Part shown: piece after piece, positions 1 to 8,304 of the stretch
Numbering within the stretch: position 1 is the first letter of the stretch
How the letters are laid out: the number at the start of each line of letters is the position of its first letter
DNA from: Bacteroidetes bacterium HGW-Bacteroidetes-8
GTDB taxonomy: Bacteria > Bacteroidota > Bacteroidia > Bacteroidales > UBA932
Assembly: GCA_002840895.1 (NCBI GenBank)
Contig: PHCZ01000001.1
Location: 600,027-664,026 of the forward strand
Direction of reading: 5' to 3'
Length of the DNA stretch: 64,000 nucleotides
The notes under the pieces: model-generated
Told to the model about the DNA's origin: nothing
What the model saw: only the letters and a program-made list of their open reading frames with translations
The model's database searches: none
Position numbers and translations under genes: made by a program

Positions 1-4
1 ATCA

Positions 5-124
5 CCGAGCAATAGCGAGGTAATCCCAAGGTGGGGCAGGGGTGGAGCTTATGTTTTTTGCTTTGAATGGCCCCCCACCAGGGAACGCCGAGCTTTAGCG
101 AGGCAATCCCAAGGTGTAGTAGGG
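5..124. repeat. Two 37-bp direct repeats in a gene-free left edge
   Basis: Two copies of a 37-bp unit lie at 5-41 and 88-124, about 83 bp apart, matching at 31 of 37 positions. The shared core is GCGAGGyAATCCCAAGGTG, and both copies start CCGAGC and end AGGG. No gene is visible in 1-227. The first copy lies at the window edge, so more copies may lie to the left. I do not recognise the family. It could be a dispersed intergenic repeat or the end of a larger array. Confidence 0.6.
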
Positions 125-227
125 CCTATGACCTTAATTTTTTTGTAGAATTATTTGATGTTGTTAATAAGAAAATGCCTTTTAATACTCGCAAAAAGAT
201 AGAAGTATTTAAACTTTAGGGCAACCT

Positions 228-890
228 CTATTTTTTGCAATATGTAATACACTCCCTGCACAGTTGTGTAATCTTATCCCACTCTTTGTTCTTAAGAACC
301 ATATCCGGAAAAAGGTTTGACCCCATTCCAACACAAGTAACCCCTGCACCGAACCAGCTGCTCAGGTTCTCTTTGGTAGGTTCAACCCCTCCTGTCACCA
401 TTATCATTGACCAAGGCATAGGGGCAAGAACACCCTTCACAAAAGCTGGTCCGCCAACACTTCCTGCCGGAAAGATCTTACACAGATCACATCCGGCCTC
501 CTGTGCAAATCCAATCTCAGATACGCTCCCACATCCGGGAGAGTAGGGGATTAGCCTTCTGTTGCATACTTTTGCTACATCAGGATTAAATAGAGGACCA
601 ACAATAAAATTGGCCCCCATCTGGATATACATCGCAGCCGTAGGAGCATCTACAATTGAACCTATCCCGACTATCATCTCAGGACACTCTTTTTGGGAGT
701 ATTTTATCAACTCTGCAAACACCTCCTGGGCAAAATCACCTCTGTTGGTGAATTCAAATGCTCTGATACCGCCTTTGTAGCAAGCTAAAAGCACATTTTT
801 TGCAACTTCAATATCGCTGTGATAAAAGACAGGAACAATTCCTGTCTTTTTCATAGCTGTGAGTGTCTCAATTTTATTAAATCTTGCCAT
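228..890 (-). CDS. kdgA: KDPG (2-dehydro-3-deoxy-phosphogluconate) aldolase
   Basis: Cytosolic class I aldolase that splits 2-keto-3-deoxy-6-phosphogluconate into pyruvate and glyceraldehyde-3-phosphate, the last step of alginate or uronate breakdown. The 220-residue TIM barrel matches the family length. Visible motifs are the catalytic Glu46 in AFEFTNR and the Schiff-base Lys138 in CKIFPA, with a phosphate-binding GG near the C-terminus (TGGVEP). It is the last gene of a four-gene leftward operon, 2 nt after the KDG kinase gene, so the substrate is made by its neighbour. Some homologues also cleave 4-hydroxy-2-oxoglutarate. The context favours KDPG. The symbol eda would be equally valid. Confidence 0.93.
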   Translation of the reverse strand: MARFNKIETLTAMKKTGIVPVFYHSDIEVAKNVLLACYKGGIRAFEFTNRGDFAQEVFAELIKYSQKECPEMIVGIGSIVDAPTAAMYIQMGANFIVGPLFNPDVAKVCNRRLIPYSPGCGSVSEIGFAQEAGCDLCKIFPAGSVGGPAFVKGVLAPMPWSMIMVTGGVEPTKENLSSWFGAGVTCVGMGSNLFPDMVLKNKEWDKITQLCRECITYCKK

Positions 891-892
891 AA

Positions 893-1933
893 CTATCTTA
901 CAACTCTTCCTGAGCCGTCTCCTTTCATTAAATTTTCTACCTCTGCAACAGATACAAGATTAAAATCCCCATAGATGGTGTGTTTTAAACAAGATGCTGC
1001 AACTGCAAACTCAAGTGCCATAGCGTCGTCTCCCGGATAGGTTAGTAATCCGTAAATCAACCCTCCCATAAAAGAGTCACCTCCTCCAACTCGGTCTACA
1101 ATATGAGTAATATCATAATGCTTAGATTCGTATAATCTCTTTCTGTCATAAAGAACTCCGCTCCAGGTGTTATGGTTGGCATTTATTGAGCCCCTCAAAG
1201 TTATAATAATTTTCTTTGCCCTAGAGAACTTTTCCAGCATCTGCTCACAAACTGAGAGGAATGCGGCAGAATCAATATCTCCCCCTGTGGAGTGTGCTTC
1301 AAACCCTTTTGGCTTTATCCCAAAAACCTTCTCTGCATCCTCTTCATTTCCAAGGATAATATCACAACACTCAACCAGGGCAGGCATCACTTGAGAGGGT
1401 GTTTTGCCATATTTCCAGAGATTTTTTCTGTAATTAAGGTCACAAGAAACAGTAACTCCCATTTTATTGGCAGCTTTCACAGCTTTTAAGCAACTATCTG
1501 CTGCAGATTGAGATAGGGCAGGGGTGATCCCTGTCCAGTGAAACCACTCCACACCCTCAAAAAGCTTCTCCCAGTTAATCTCTTCCGGGTCAATTGTACT
1601 TATTGCTGAGTGAGCCCTGTCATATATTACTTTTGAAGGCCTAGCCACTGCACCTGTCTCAAGAAAATATATCCCCATCCTCTCTCCACCTCTAACTATG
1701 TTATTTGTCTTTACTCCGTATCTGTTAAGTTCGGCAATACAAGAATCTGCAATCTCATTTTTTGGAAGTCTGGAGACAAACTCAGCATCAATTCCATAAT
1801 TTGCCAGTGAAACAGCGACGTTTGCTTCGCCACCGCCATAAGTGGCGTTGAATGATCTTGCCTGAATAAACCTCTCATATCCAGGTGTCGAGAGGCGAAG
1901 CATAATCTCACCAAATGTAACTACTCTCTTCAT
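893..1933 (-). CDS. kdgK: 2-keto-3-deoxygluconate (KDG) kinase, PfkB family
   Basis: Cytosolic sugar kinase that phosphorylates KDG with ATP to give KDPG. The 346-residue protein shows both PfkB signatures: the N-terminal substrate-site glycine motif GGGEANVA (residues 33-40) and the C-terminal GGGDSF (283-288), with Asp286 as the likely catalytic base and the glycines forming the anion hole. It lies 14 nt after the MFS permease gene and 2 nt before the aldolase gene, so permease, kinase and aldolase form one transcript. PfkB kinases vary in sugar specificity. The assignment to KDG rests mainly on the aldolase, the permease and the lyase operon across the divergent promoter. Confidence 0.9.
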   Translation of the reverse strand: MKRVVTFGEIMLRLSTPGYERFIQARSFNATYGGGEANVAVSLANYGIDAEFVSRLPKNEIADSCIAELNRYGVKTNNIVRGGERMGIYFLETGAVARPSKVIYDRAHSAISTIDPEEINWEKLFEGVEWFHWTGITPALSQSAADSCLKAVKAANKMGVTVSCDLNYRKNLWKYGKTPSQVMPALVECCDIILGNEEDAEKVFGIKPKGFEAHSTGGDIDSAAFLSVCEQMLEKFSRAKKIIITLRGSINANHNTWSGVLYDRKRLYESKHYDITHIVDRVGGGDSFMGGLIYGLLTYPGDDAMALEFAVAASCLKHTIYGDFNLVSVAEVENLMKGDGSGRVVR

Positions 1934-1947
1934 AATATCCTACTTAT

Positions 1948-3414
1948 TTATTTTTTTTCATCCAGATCAATATTCTGTATTTTCCCTCCAAAAAGGAATA
2001 CAAACATTATCGAAATCGGGAAAAGTGAACCACCCAAAATAAAGAACGGTACCCAGGAGACAGTAGTAATATATGGTACTGCATACATTGCAAGAATCGT
2101 CCCCAAAACTGCAGCTGCACCACCTAGTCCTGCGAGAGAACCAACCGTTTTTCCGTAATGAAAATCTGCAGCGAGAGTCTGAATGTTTGAGCAGTAGAAC
2201 TGATATCCGCAAAGGATAATTGCCATCATAAGTACTGCAGATGTAGCTGTTACAGCCATAGTTGCACCGATAATTCCCGGCATAGCTATACTTGCACCTA
2301 CAATCATTGCAGTTTTACGCGCAAAGTTTAAGGATTTCCCCCTTTTTTGCAGATACCCGGAGAACCATCCTCCGGAAAAAGCCCCTATCGCAGCACCTAC
2401 ATAAGGAACCCACGCGCTAAAAGCGACCTGCTTTATATCAAGATTAAACTGTTCAATAAGATAGATAGGGATAAATGTAACAAACATCCACCAAACAGGG
2501 TCAATAAAGAATCTCCCAATGATGAGTGCGTAGTTTTTCTTTTTACTCAGTAGCTCTCCCCAGGATTTCGCTTTTATAGGAGCAGTTGTTTGAGCTTCGG
2601 GTTGGCCGGATAGAATATACTCCCTCTCTTTATCTGTAATCCAAGGGTGCTCTTTTGGTCCTTTTTTATTTATAATCAACCAAGGAATAATCCAAATTAC
2701 TGCTAATGAACCTACTAACACGAATGTAAGTTTCCATCCGAATGAAAGATATAGGAATCCTATTACAATTGGTGCCAATATTGCTCCTACTGAGGTTGAT
2801 GCATTGAAAAGACCCTGCCCAAATGCCCTCTCCTTAGATGGAAACCACTCTGCATTAGATTTTGTTGTTCCGGGCCAAGGTCCGGCCTCTCCCAAACCTA
2901 ACATAAACCGGAAAGCGGTAAGTGATTTTAACCCCGATGCAAGAAAAGTAAAGGCATCAGCTGCACCCCAAACCAGAGCAGATACTGCAAAGCCTTTTCT
3001 GGTTCCGATTTTGTCATACAATTTGCCGGAGAATAGCTGGCTCAGTCCATAGGCTATCATAAAGAAGATTGTTATCCCGGCCAGTATCTTCTTTGTCTGT
3101 ACTTTAAACTCAGCCTCAGGAAGGTTAGAATCTACAATACCTAGTTCTGTAGCAATTCCTCCAACCTTTGTAAGTTCATACCCACCATTCTCAAGCGGTT
3201 TTACTCTATCGAAAGGAACAACAGAGGTGGTACCACTCTCCTCGGTAAAGGTGTAGGTGTTTGTTTCGGAGTTGTAAATAACACTCTCTGCAGGGTATTC
3301 AATTTTTTGATTTGCAACCCACATATAACTAAGTGTACCTCGATCCAGATAATTTATGATGGATACCAGCATTATCATACTTAGTACAACCCATCTGAGC
3401 CCTTTTACTTTCAT
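1948..3414 (-). CDS. MFS hexuronate/KDG-type permease with an enlarged first periplasmic loop
   Basis: Inner-membrane secondary transporter of the anion:cation symporter (ExuT/GudP-like) branch of the major facilitator superfamily. It probably imports unsaturated uronate, DEH or another monomer released by the lyases. Residues 21-25 NYLDR end helix 1, and the inter-helix motif GKLYDKIGTRKG is at 130-141. EAGPWPG and WFPSKERAFGQG are typical of this branch. Between helix 1 and helix 2 lies a polar stretch of about 70 residues (roughly 37-108), whereas relatives usually have a short loop there. This accounts for the 488-residue length against about 430. It is the second gene of the leftward operon. 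Substrate is inferred from context. Confidence 0.87.
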   Translation of the reverse strand: MKVKGLRWVVLSMIMLVSIINYLDRGTLSYMWVANQKIEYPAESVIYNSETNTYTFTEESGTTSVVPFDRVKPLENGGYELTKVGGIATELGIVDSNLPEAEFKVQTKKILAGITIFFMIAYGLSQLFSGKLYDKIGTRKGFAVSALVWGAADAFTFLASGLKSLTAFRFMLGLGEAGPWPGTTKSNAEWFPSKERAFGQGLFNASTSVGAILAPIVIGFLYLSFGWKLTFVLVGSLAVIWIIPWLIINKKGPKEHPWITDKEREYILSGQPEAQTTAPIKAKSWGELLSKKKNYALIIGRFFIDPVWWMFVTFIPIYLIEQFNLDIKQVAFSAWVPYVGAAIGAFSGGWFSGYLQKRGKSLNFARKTAMIVGASIAMPGIIGATMAVTATSAVLMMAIILCGYQFYCSNIQTLAADFHYGKTVGSLAGLGGAAAVLGTILAMYAVPYITTVSWVPFFILGGSLFPISIMFVFLFGGKIQNIDLDEKK

Positions 3415-3439
3415 TGGTTTAATGTTTATATGTTTATAA

Positions 3440-4426
3440 TTATTTTAGGTTTTCAATGATAAATTTAAAGGAATTTAAGAATAATTTCTCTTTAAGATCC
3501 GATTTTGTTGAAGATATGTTATGATCATAGTTAGGATAGATCTCAAGATTTATGTTTTTCGCCCCTTTTGCCTTTAAGTAATTAGCGAACTCAACACTCT
3601 GAGTGTACTCTACTGTAATATCTCCTGTTCCGTGTATCAGATAACAGGAGGGTATATTTTGAGCGGGTATCAGATTTATTGGAGATGCTCTCTCAAGAGT
3701 CACTTTATCTTTGTTGTTAAAGTATGCTACCCTTTGAGAGTCTGTTGCTTTCGTACTGATTTTTGCATCTGTTAAGTTGTAAATACCTGAGATACCTATA
3801 AGTACTTTTGTCCCGGGAATAGACATTGCTGCAACAGCAGATAGATGCCCCCCGGCAGAGCCGCCCATAAATCCAAAAACATCCGGATTGATATTTAGCA
3901 TTTTTGAGTTCTTTTGAACCCATTTTACAGCATCTTTAACATCCTCAATGGTTATAATTATATTGGCATTCGGCATATTTGCAAGTGTATAACTTATTCT
4001 AACCCCAGTAACATTACCTTTCATTGCACAGTATTGAGAGATATCTCTATTTGCACTGAAATCTCCCCTAGCCCATCCACCTCCGTGAATATATACCATA
4101 AAGGGTGCGGGCTGCTCTGCTTTTGCAAAATCTACAGCCAATTTAAGTTCATACTCCGGATAAGTTTTATAGACGAACTCTTTAGTGACTACCCCCTCAT
4201 AATCTTTACCCGATACTTTTACAGGTTTGTGTATATGAGGTGTATAAAGATCCGGTATTTTATCCATATCCAGTATCTTAGAGTAAGCTTCGAAATTAAT
4301 GATTGAAAAATTCCCTCCCGGTCCCTTCTCTAATTTCATCGCATACCTGTTAGTATACTCCTGTTGGGCGAATAGTAAATTGCCAATCACACTTAAAAAC
4401 AGTATGGATATAGATAATTTCTTCAT
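3440..4426 (-). CDS. Secreted alpha/beta-hydrolase (acetyl-esterase/lipase-like)
   Basis: A 328-residue exported hydrolase. Residues 1-20 form a signal peptide ending near LLFA-QQ. The oxyanion motif HGGGW is at 114-118, the nucleophile elbow GGSAGG at 188-193 with Ser190, and the likely acid and base are Asp269 (GTGD) and His302 (YDHN). This set matches the BD-FAE and acetyl-xylan-esterase-like hydrolases. It is the first gene of the leftward kdg operon and faces the GntR-family regulator gene. Since bacterial alginates can be O-acetylated, it may deacetylate the polymer or oligomers before lyase attack. That is inference from context. A feruloyl or other carboxyl esterase is also possible. 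Confidence 0.8.
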   Translation of the reverse strand: MKKLSISILFLSVIGNLLFAQQEYTNRYAMKLEKGPGGNFSIINFEAYSKILDMDKIPDLYTPHIHKPVKVSGKDYEGVVTKEFVYKTYPEYELKLAVDFAKAEQPAPFMVYIHGGGWARGDFSANRDISQYCAMKGNVTGVRISYTLANMPNANIIITIEDVKDAVKWVQKNSKMLNINPDVFGFMGGSAGGHLSAVAAMSIPGTKVLIGISGIYNLTDAKISTKATDSQRVAYFNNKDKVTLERASPINLIPAQNIPSCYLIHGTGDITVEYTQSVEFANYLKAKGAKNINLEIYPNYDHNISSTKSDLKEKLFLNSFKFIIENLK

Positions 4427-4441
4427 TTAAATATCTAGTTT

Positions 4442-4457
4442 AATTGGTCAACCAATA
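4442..4457. promoter_or_regulatory. Predicted GntR/FCD operator O1
   Basis: The 14-mer ATTGGTCAACCAAT (4443-4456) is a 6+2+6 palindrome of the TTGGTnnACCAA type used by FCD-class GntR regulators such as UxuR/ExuR. It lies between the divergent kdg operon and the GntR gene. It falls just downstream of a Bacteroidota -7 box read leftward (4467-4474), so binding there should block the kdg operon. The same 14-mer on the opposite strand occurs at 5280-5293. Confidence 0.7.
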
Positions 4458-4466
4458 ATATTATTA

Positions 4467-4474
4467 CAAACATA
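4467..4474 (-). promoter_or_regulatory. Predicted -7 box of the leftward kdg operon
   Basis: Read leftward, this is TATGTTTG, an exact match to the Bacteroidota -7 consensus TAnnTTTG. A weak -33 match (ATTG, 22-nt gap) lies upstream. Initiation would fall near 4460, next to operator O1 and about 34 nt before the hydrolase start codon. Confidence 0.5.
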
Positions 4475-4519
4475 ATATATTTTTTCATATATTGCGCAAT
4501 GTTTAAATAAATCACAAGA

Positions 4520-5212
4520 ATGCTAAGTAAATTCAACCACAAGGAGAACTCTACCGTTAAGGTTCTTCAGCACATATACGATATGATAAATGATGGCAGA
4601 CTTAAGCCGGGCAGCAAATTGCCTGCCGAGAGAAAGTTGGCCCAGGAGCTTTCTGTAGGTCGGACACACGTACGTAACGCATTTGCTGAGTTGGAATTCT
4701 ACGGAATTGTAAAGACATATCCTCAAAGCGGTTCTGTGGTTGCAGCTATACATCACAATGCACTTCAAGGTCTTATATCAGATATAATGTCAATTGAGAA
4801 TTATGACTTTTTTTCGCTTGTTGAGACCAGATTGATTCTTGAGATGGAGGCGGTTAGATTAGCTTGTGAACGTGCAGATGATAAAGATATTGAGTCACTT
4901 AAGCTTGCACATAAAGAGTACATAGATAATTTTCATACTCCCAGAAGAGTGGAGAAGGATATGATATTTCACAGAGTAATTGCCCAGGCATCCAGAAACG
5001 ATGTGATAAAATCTATGCTCCTTATTATTACACCTGATATCCTTTCTCACTATGTTACAAAGGACTTCTGTTCTACTCCTCTCCCTACAGATAAACACGA
5101 ACATCAAATCATAATCGATGCAATTGAATCCAGAAGCTCTTCCAAAGCCGTTTCAGCTATGAGGTTACATCTGGATAGACTCTATACTTTTGCCAAAAGA
5201 CAAAAGGCATAG
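4520..5212 (+). CDS. GntR-family transcriptional regulator, FadR/FCD subclass
   Basis: A 230-residue DNA-binding protein. Residues 10-75 form the winged helix, with the GntR signature LKPGSKLPAERKLAQELSVG (29-48) and recognition helix GRTHVRNAF. Residues 85-225 form an all-helical FCD ligand domain with candidate metal and carboxylate ligands Asp147, His151, His195 and His217. Regulators of this class usually repress uronate or alginate genes until a KDG-type intermediate releases them. The two matching palindromes at 4442-4457 and 5279-5294 flank this gene and overlap the predicted start points of both operons. It probably represses both, possibly itself too. The effector is unknown, with KDG, KDPG or DEH the best guesses. 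Confidence 0.9.
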   Translation: MLSKFNHKENSTVKVLQHIYDMINDGRLKPGSKLPAERKLAQELSVGRTHVRNAFAELEFYGIVKTYPQSGSVVAAIHHNALQGLISDIMSIENYDFFSLVETRLILEMEAVRLACERADDKDIESLKLAHKEYIDNFHTPRRVEKDMIFHRVIAQASRNDVIKSMLLIITPDILSHYVTKDFCSTPLPTDKHEHQIIIDAIESRSSSKAVSAMRLHLDRLYTFAKRQKA

Positions 5213-5243
5213 AAAAAATATTCGGCTTACATTAAATATTTTT

Positions 5244-5273
5244 TTTGTTTTTTAAGAAAAATTATTACATTGC
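5244..5273 (+). promoter_or_regulatory. Predicted promoter of the lyase operon
   Basis: A -33-like TTTG (5244-5247), an 18-nt gap and a -7-like TAcaTTGC (5266-5273) resemble the Bacteroidota TTTG-N19-21-TAnnTTTG promoter with one deviation. A similar TAtaTTGCGC occurs before the GntR gene (4488-4497). Initiation would fall near 5280, inside operator O2. Confidence 0.4.
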
Positions 5274-5278
5274 GCTCA

Positions 5279-5294
5279 AATTGGTTGACCAATT
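5279..5294. promoter_or_regulatory. Predicted GntR/FCD operator O2
   Basis: AATTGGTTGACCAATT is a perfect 7+2+7 palindrome whose 14-bp core is the reverse complement of O1. It overlaps the predicted transcription start of the long lyase operon and touches the ATG at 5295, the expected position for steric repression. Confidence 0.72.
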
Positions 5295-5318
5295 ATGACG
5301 GATTTTAATAATTTTTAT

Positions 5319-6632
5319 ATGAAATTGCCTGTACTGGTACTCTTGATATTGTTTACCTCTTGTCAAACAATTAACGCAGATAGCTATAAAATTTCTGATC
5401 CATCTGAACTTATTGTACTGAAAAATCTGAAACCCGGTGATGAGGTTATAATATCTTCCGGTATATACGACTCAAAAAATATGCAATTCAGTGCAATCGG
5501 AACAGAGTCGAAACCTATTGTACTCAAAGCAGAGAGAGCCGGCTCAGTAATCTTCACCGGTGAGTCTACCCTTTTGCTCAAAGGGAGCTTTATAGTTGTA
5601 AGTGATCTCTATTTTAAAGATCCTAAACCGATTGGATCAAAGTCTCCAATTGAGATGAGAACTAATGACTCAAAGTTGGAAAATTGTGTGATCTCCGGAG
5701 TAAATACAAAAGAGGATGATTCAACTGACAATAAGTGGGTGTCAATCTATGGTCAAAGAAATACAATCGAACACTGCTCTTTTATTGACAAAAAAAACAT
5801 AGGTTGTCTGTTGGTTGTATGGATGGAGAGTGGTGTTATTCCCGAGCATAAAATTATAAATAACTACTTTTCAAGACCTACAACTCTTCTCGAGAGTGAT
5901 GGCAGCAAGAAAAACGGACAGGAGTGTATAAGGATAGGGACTAGTGACTTATCTATGAGCAGAGCAGGATCACTTGTTGCAAATAACACCTTTTACAGAT
6001 GCGATGCAGAGATAGAGGCTATCTCCAATAAAAGCTGCTATAACAAATTCACAAACAATCTCTTTTTGGAGAGCCAGGGTGCTCTAACATTAAGACACGG
6101 AAACAACTCTATTGTTGATGGCAATTTCTTCATTGGCAATAACAGAGAGGGTACAGCCGGTATTAGAGTTATCGGAGATCACCAGAATATTGTGAATAAC
6201 TATTTTGAAAATATTCGTGGAAGCAATTATCAGGCAGCTATCTGCCTTATTCAGGGTGTGGTCAACTCACCGCTAAACAGATACTTTCAGGTAAAAGATA
6301 GCAGAGTTGAGGGAAATATTATCAAAAACTGCTACAATGGTATAGTAATTAGCTATGGATCCTCTCAAGATCAGACGCTTCCAGTAATATCGACTGAGAT
6401 TAACCAAAATACAATCTATAACGACAGTCAAGACAACTACTCTATAGTGTGGGTTGACACTCCTCACTCTCCTGAGGTAACTTTTAGAAAGAATATTATC
6501 TATGGTGGGAAAACAAAAAATTTTGATTCCAAACTCTCACCACAGACCACAATAAGGCCGTCAATAAATGATCTGTCTAATTTATGGCTGGCAATTAAGA
6601 GTAACAGCGGAGCACACTGGTTTAAAAAATGA
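5319..6632 (+). CDS. PL6-family alginate lyase, probable lipoprotein
   Basis: Right-handed parallel beta-helix lyase of family PL6 (chondroitinase B/alginate lyase fold), cutting alginate by beta-elimination. Numbering from the ATG at 5295, the catalytic Lys246 lies in AISNKS and Arg267 in LTLRHGN, with acidic Ca-site residues around AEIEA (238-242). I prefer the ATG at 5319. It gives MKLPVLVLLILFTSC, a normal lipoprotein-type signal with Cys15, while the 5295 ATG adds eight residues without positive charge and abuts the operator. From 5319 the protein is 437 residues, the size of single-domain PL6 enzymes. It is first in the rightward operon. M/G-block preference cannot be read from sequence alone. 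Confidence 0.88.
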   Translation: MKLPVLVLLILFTSCQTINADSYKISDPSELIVLKNLKPGDEVIISSGIYDSKNMQFSAIGTESKPIVLKAERAGSVIFTGESTLLLKGSFIVVSDLYFKDPKPIGSKSPIEMRTNDSKLENCVISGVNTKEDDSTDNKWVSIYGQRNTIEHCSFIDKKNIGCLLVVWMESGVIPEHKIINNYFSRPTTLLESDGSKKNGQECIRIGTSDLSMSRAGSLVANNTFYRCDAEIEAISNKSCYNKFTNNLFLESQGALTLRHGNNSIVDGNFFIGNNREGTAGIRVIGDHQNIVNNYFENIRGSNYQAAICLIQGVVNSPLNRYFQVKDSRVEGNIIKNCYNGIVISYGSSQDQTLPVISTEINQNTIYNDSQDNYSIVWVDTPHSPEVTFRKNIIYGGKTKNFDSKLSPQTTIRPSINDLSNLWLAIKSNSGAHWFKK

Positions 6633-6666
6633 GTATAATATATAATATATAATAAACGATAAAATT

Positions 6667-7509
6667 ATGAGATCAAAATGTGAAGTGAGATATGCATCAC
6701 ACCCAAACGATGTAAAAAGTTATGATACAACTAAATTGAGAGAGCATTTTTTGGTTGAGAAGTTGTTTGTTGAGGACGAACTGAACATAACCTACTCTAT
6801 GGTTGACAGAATGGTTGCAGGAGGAGCAATGCCGGTTAAGGAAAATATTGAGTTAGAGGCGCTACCGATATTTAAGGCAGATTATTTCACATCCAGAAGA
6901 GAGTTAGGCGTGGTAAACATAGGAGGTGAGGGAGTTATCTCTGTTGGAGATGATGTTTACACTTTAAACTATAAGGAGGCACTCTACATAGGGAGGGGAG
7001 ATAAGAAAATAGTTTTTAGCAGTAAAGATTCCAATAACCCGGCTAAATTCTATTTCAACTCTGTTCCTGCACACTCGAGCTATCCAGATAAACTGATTAC
7101 AAGGAAAGATGCGATTGTTATTGAGCTCGGCAAACAGGAGGAGTGCAACAGACGAGTTCTCAATAAACTTATTGTTTCCGAAACGGTACAAACCTGTCAA
7201 CTCCAGCTTGGTATGACAGAGTTGTTATCCGGAAGTGTATGGAATACAATGCCAGCTCATACTCACGAAAGAAGAATGGAGCTCTACTTCTATTTTGAAG
7301 TACCTCAGGGTCAGTCTGTATGCCATTTTATGGGAGAACCAAACGAAACCAGACATATATGGTTGTCAAATGAACAGGCAGTTATTTCTCCTGTGTGGAG
7401 TATACATAGCGCTTGTGCAACAAGTAATTACACATTTATTTGGGGAATGGGGGGTGAGAATTCAGACTATACAGATATGAAACCGGCCCCTACAGCAGAG
7501 TTAAGATAA
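6667..7509 (+). CDS. kduI: 5-keto-4-deoxyuronate isomerase
   Basis: Cytosolic Zn-dependent double-cupin aldose-ketose isomerase. It converts 4-deoxy-5-hexosulose uronate to 3-deoxy-2,5-diketogluconate (DKII), the substrate of KduD. The 280-residue length matches the family. The expected Zn ligands are visible as His198, His200 and Glu205 in PAHTHERRMELYFYFE and His247 in WSIHSAC. It lies 34 nt after the PL6 gene and 9 nt before the KduD gene. KduI is best known from pectin and glycosaminoglycan breakdown, where the substrate has the threo configuration. Because isomerisation removes the C2 centre, an alginate-derived erythro substrate could feed the same product. That use is inferred. Confidence 0.93.
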   Translation: MRSKCEVRYASHPNDVKSYDTTKLREHFLVEKLFVEDELNITYSMVDRMVAGGAMPVKENIELEALPIFKADYFTSRRELGVVNIGGEGVISVGDDVYTLNYKEALYIGRGDKKIVFSSKDSNNPAKFYFNSVPAHSSYPDKLITRKDAIVIELGKQEECNRRVLNKLIVSETVQTCQLQLGMTELLSGSVWNTMPAHTHERRMELYFYFEVPQGQSVCHFMGEPNETRHIWLSNEQAVISPVWSIHSACATSNYTFIWGMGGENSDYTDMKPAPTAELR

Positions 7510-7518
7510 TTTTGAGAT

Positions 7519-8298
7519 ATGAATAATCTATTTTCACTAGAAGGAAAAGTAGCTCTTGTAACAGGAGCTTCATACGGCATAGGATTCTCTCTCGCTGTAG
7601 CCTTAGCAAATGCCGGGGCAAAAATTGTTTTCAACGATATCAATAAAGAGCTTGTAGATACGGGGCTGAGAGAGTACAAAAAGCTTGGAATTGAGGCTGC
7701 CGGGTATATATTTGATGTTACCGATGAAGAGTTGGTTAATAAAACAATTGCGCAGATTGAGAGAGAGGTTGGTATTATAGACATATTGGTAAACAATGCG
7801 GGTATTATTAAACGGATACCGATGCACGAGATGAGTGCAGCCGAATTCAGGCAGGTAATAGATATTGATCTAAACGCCCCTTTTATACTTGCAAAAGCGG
7901 TTATACCATCAATGATTAAAAAAGGGGGGGGTAAGATAATTAACATCTGCTCTATGATGAGTGAGCTTGGTAGAGAGACTGTGAGCGCATATGCTGCTGC
8001 CAAGGGTGGTCTTAAAATGCTCACTAAGAACATCGCTTCGGAGTACGGATCTTTCAATATCCAATGTAACGGTTTGGGACCAGGATATATAGCAACTCCT
8101 CAAACAGCCCCACTACGTGAAGAGGGACACCCGTTTAACTCATTTATTATCTCAAAAACGCCTGCTGCTCGTTGGGGTACAACAGAAGACTTACAGGGTC
8201 CAGCCGTTTTTCTTGCATCTGCAGCATCAGATTTTGTTAATGGACACATCCTCTATGTAGATGGAGGAATCTTAGCCTATATAGGAAGACAACCCTAG
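7519..8298 (+). CDS. kduD: 2-keto-3-deoxygluconate 5-dehydrogenase, SDR family
   Basis: Short-chain dehydrogenase (259 residues) that reduces 3-deoxy-2,5-diketogluconate to KDG with NAD(P)H. It has the cofactor motif TGASYGIG (15-22), NNAG (92-95) and the catalytic Tyr158-x3-Lys162, with CNGLGPGYIATPQT typical of the KduD/gluconate 5-dehydrogenase branch. It is placed 9 nt after kduI, and the two act consecutively. The C-terminal end (GGILAYIGRQP) is a usual KduD ending. A gluconate 5-dehydrogenase activity is the main alternative, but the neighbour favours KduD. Confidence 0.9.
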   Translation: MNNLFSLEGKVALVTGASYGIGFSLAVALANAGAKIVFNDINKELVDTGLREYKKLGIEAAGYIFDVTDEELVNKTIAQIEREVGIIDILVNNAGIIKRIPMHEMSAAEFRQVIDIDLNAPFILAKAVIPSMIKKGGGKIINICSMMSELGRETVSAYAAAKGGLKMLTKNIASEYGSFNIQCNGLGPGYIATPQTAPLREEGHPFNSFIISKTPAARWGTTEDLQGPAVFLASAASDFVNGHILYVDGGILAYIGRQP

Positions 8299-8304
8299 TT
8301 AAAT

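Noticed and set aside
31-79. Hairpin between GGTGGGG (30-36) and CCCCACC (73-79)
   Set aside because: Only 7 bp with a 36-nt loop and no T tract. Likely a by-product of the direct repeats.
235-546. Open frame antisense to the KDPG aldolase gene
   Set aside because: Shadow frame of a well-supported gene without family similarity. Many similar antisense frames in the window were rejected for the same reason.
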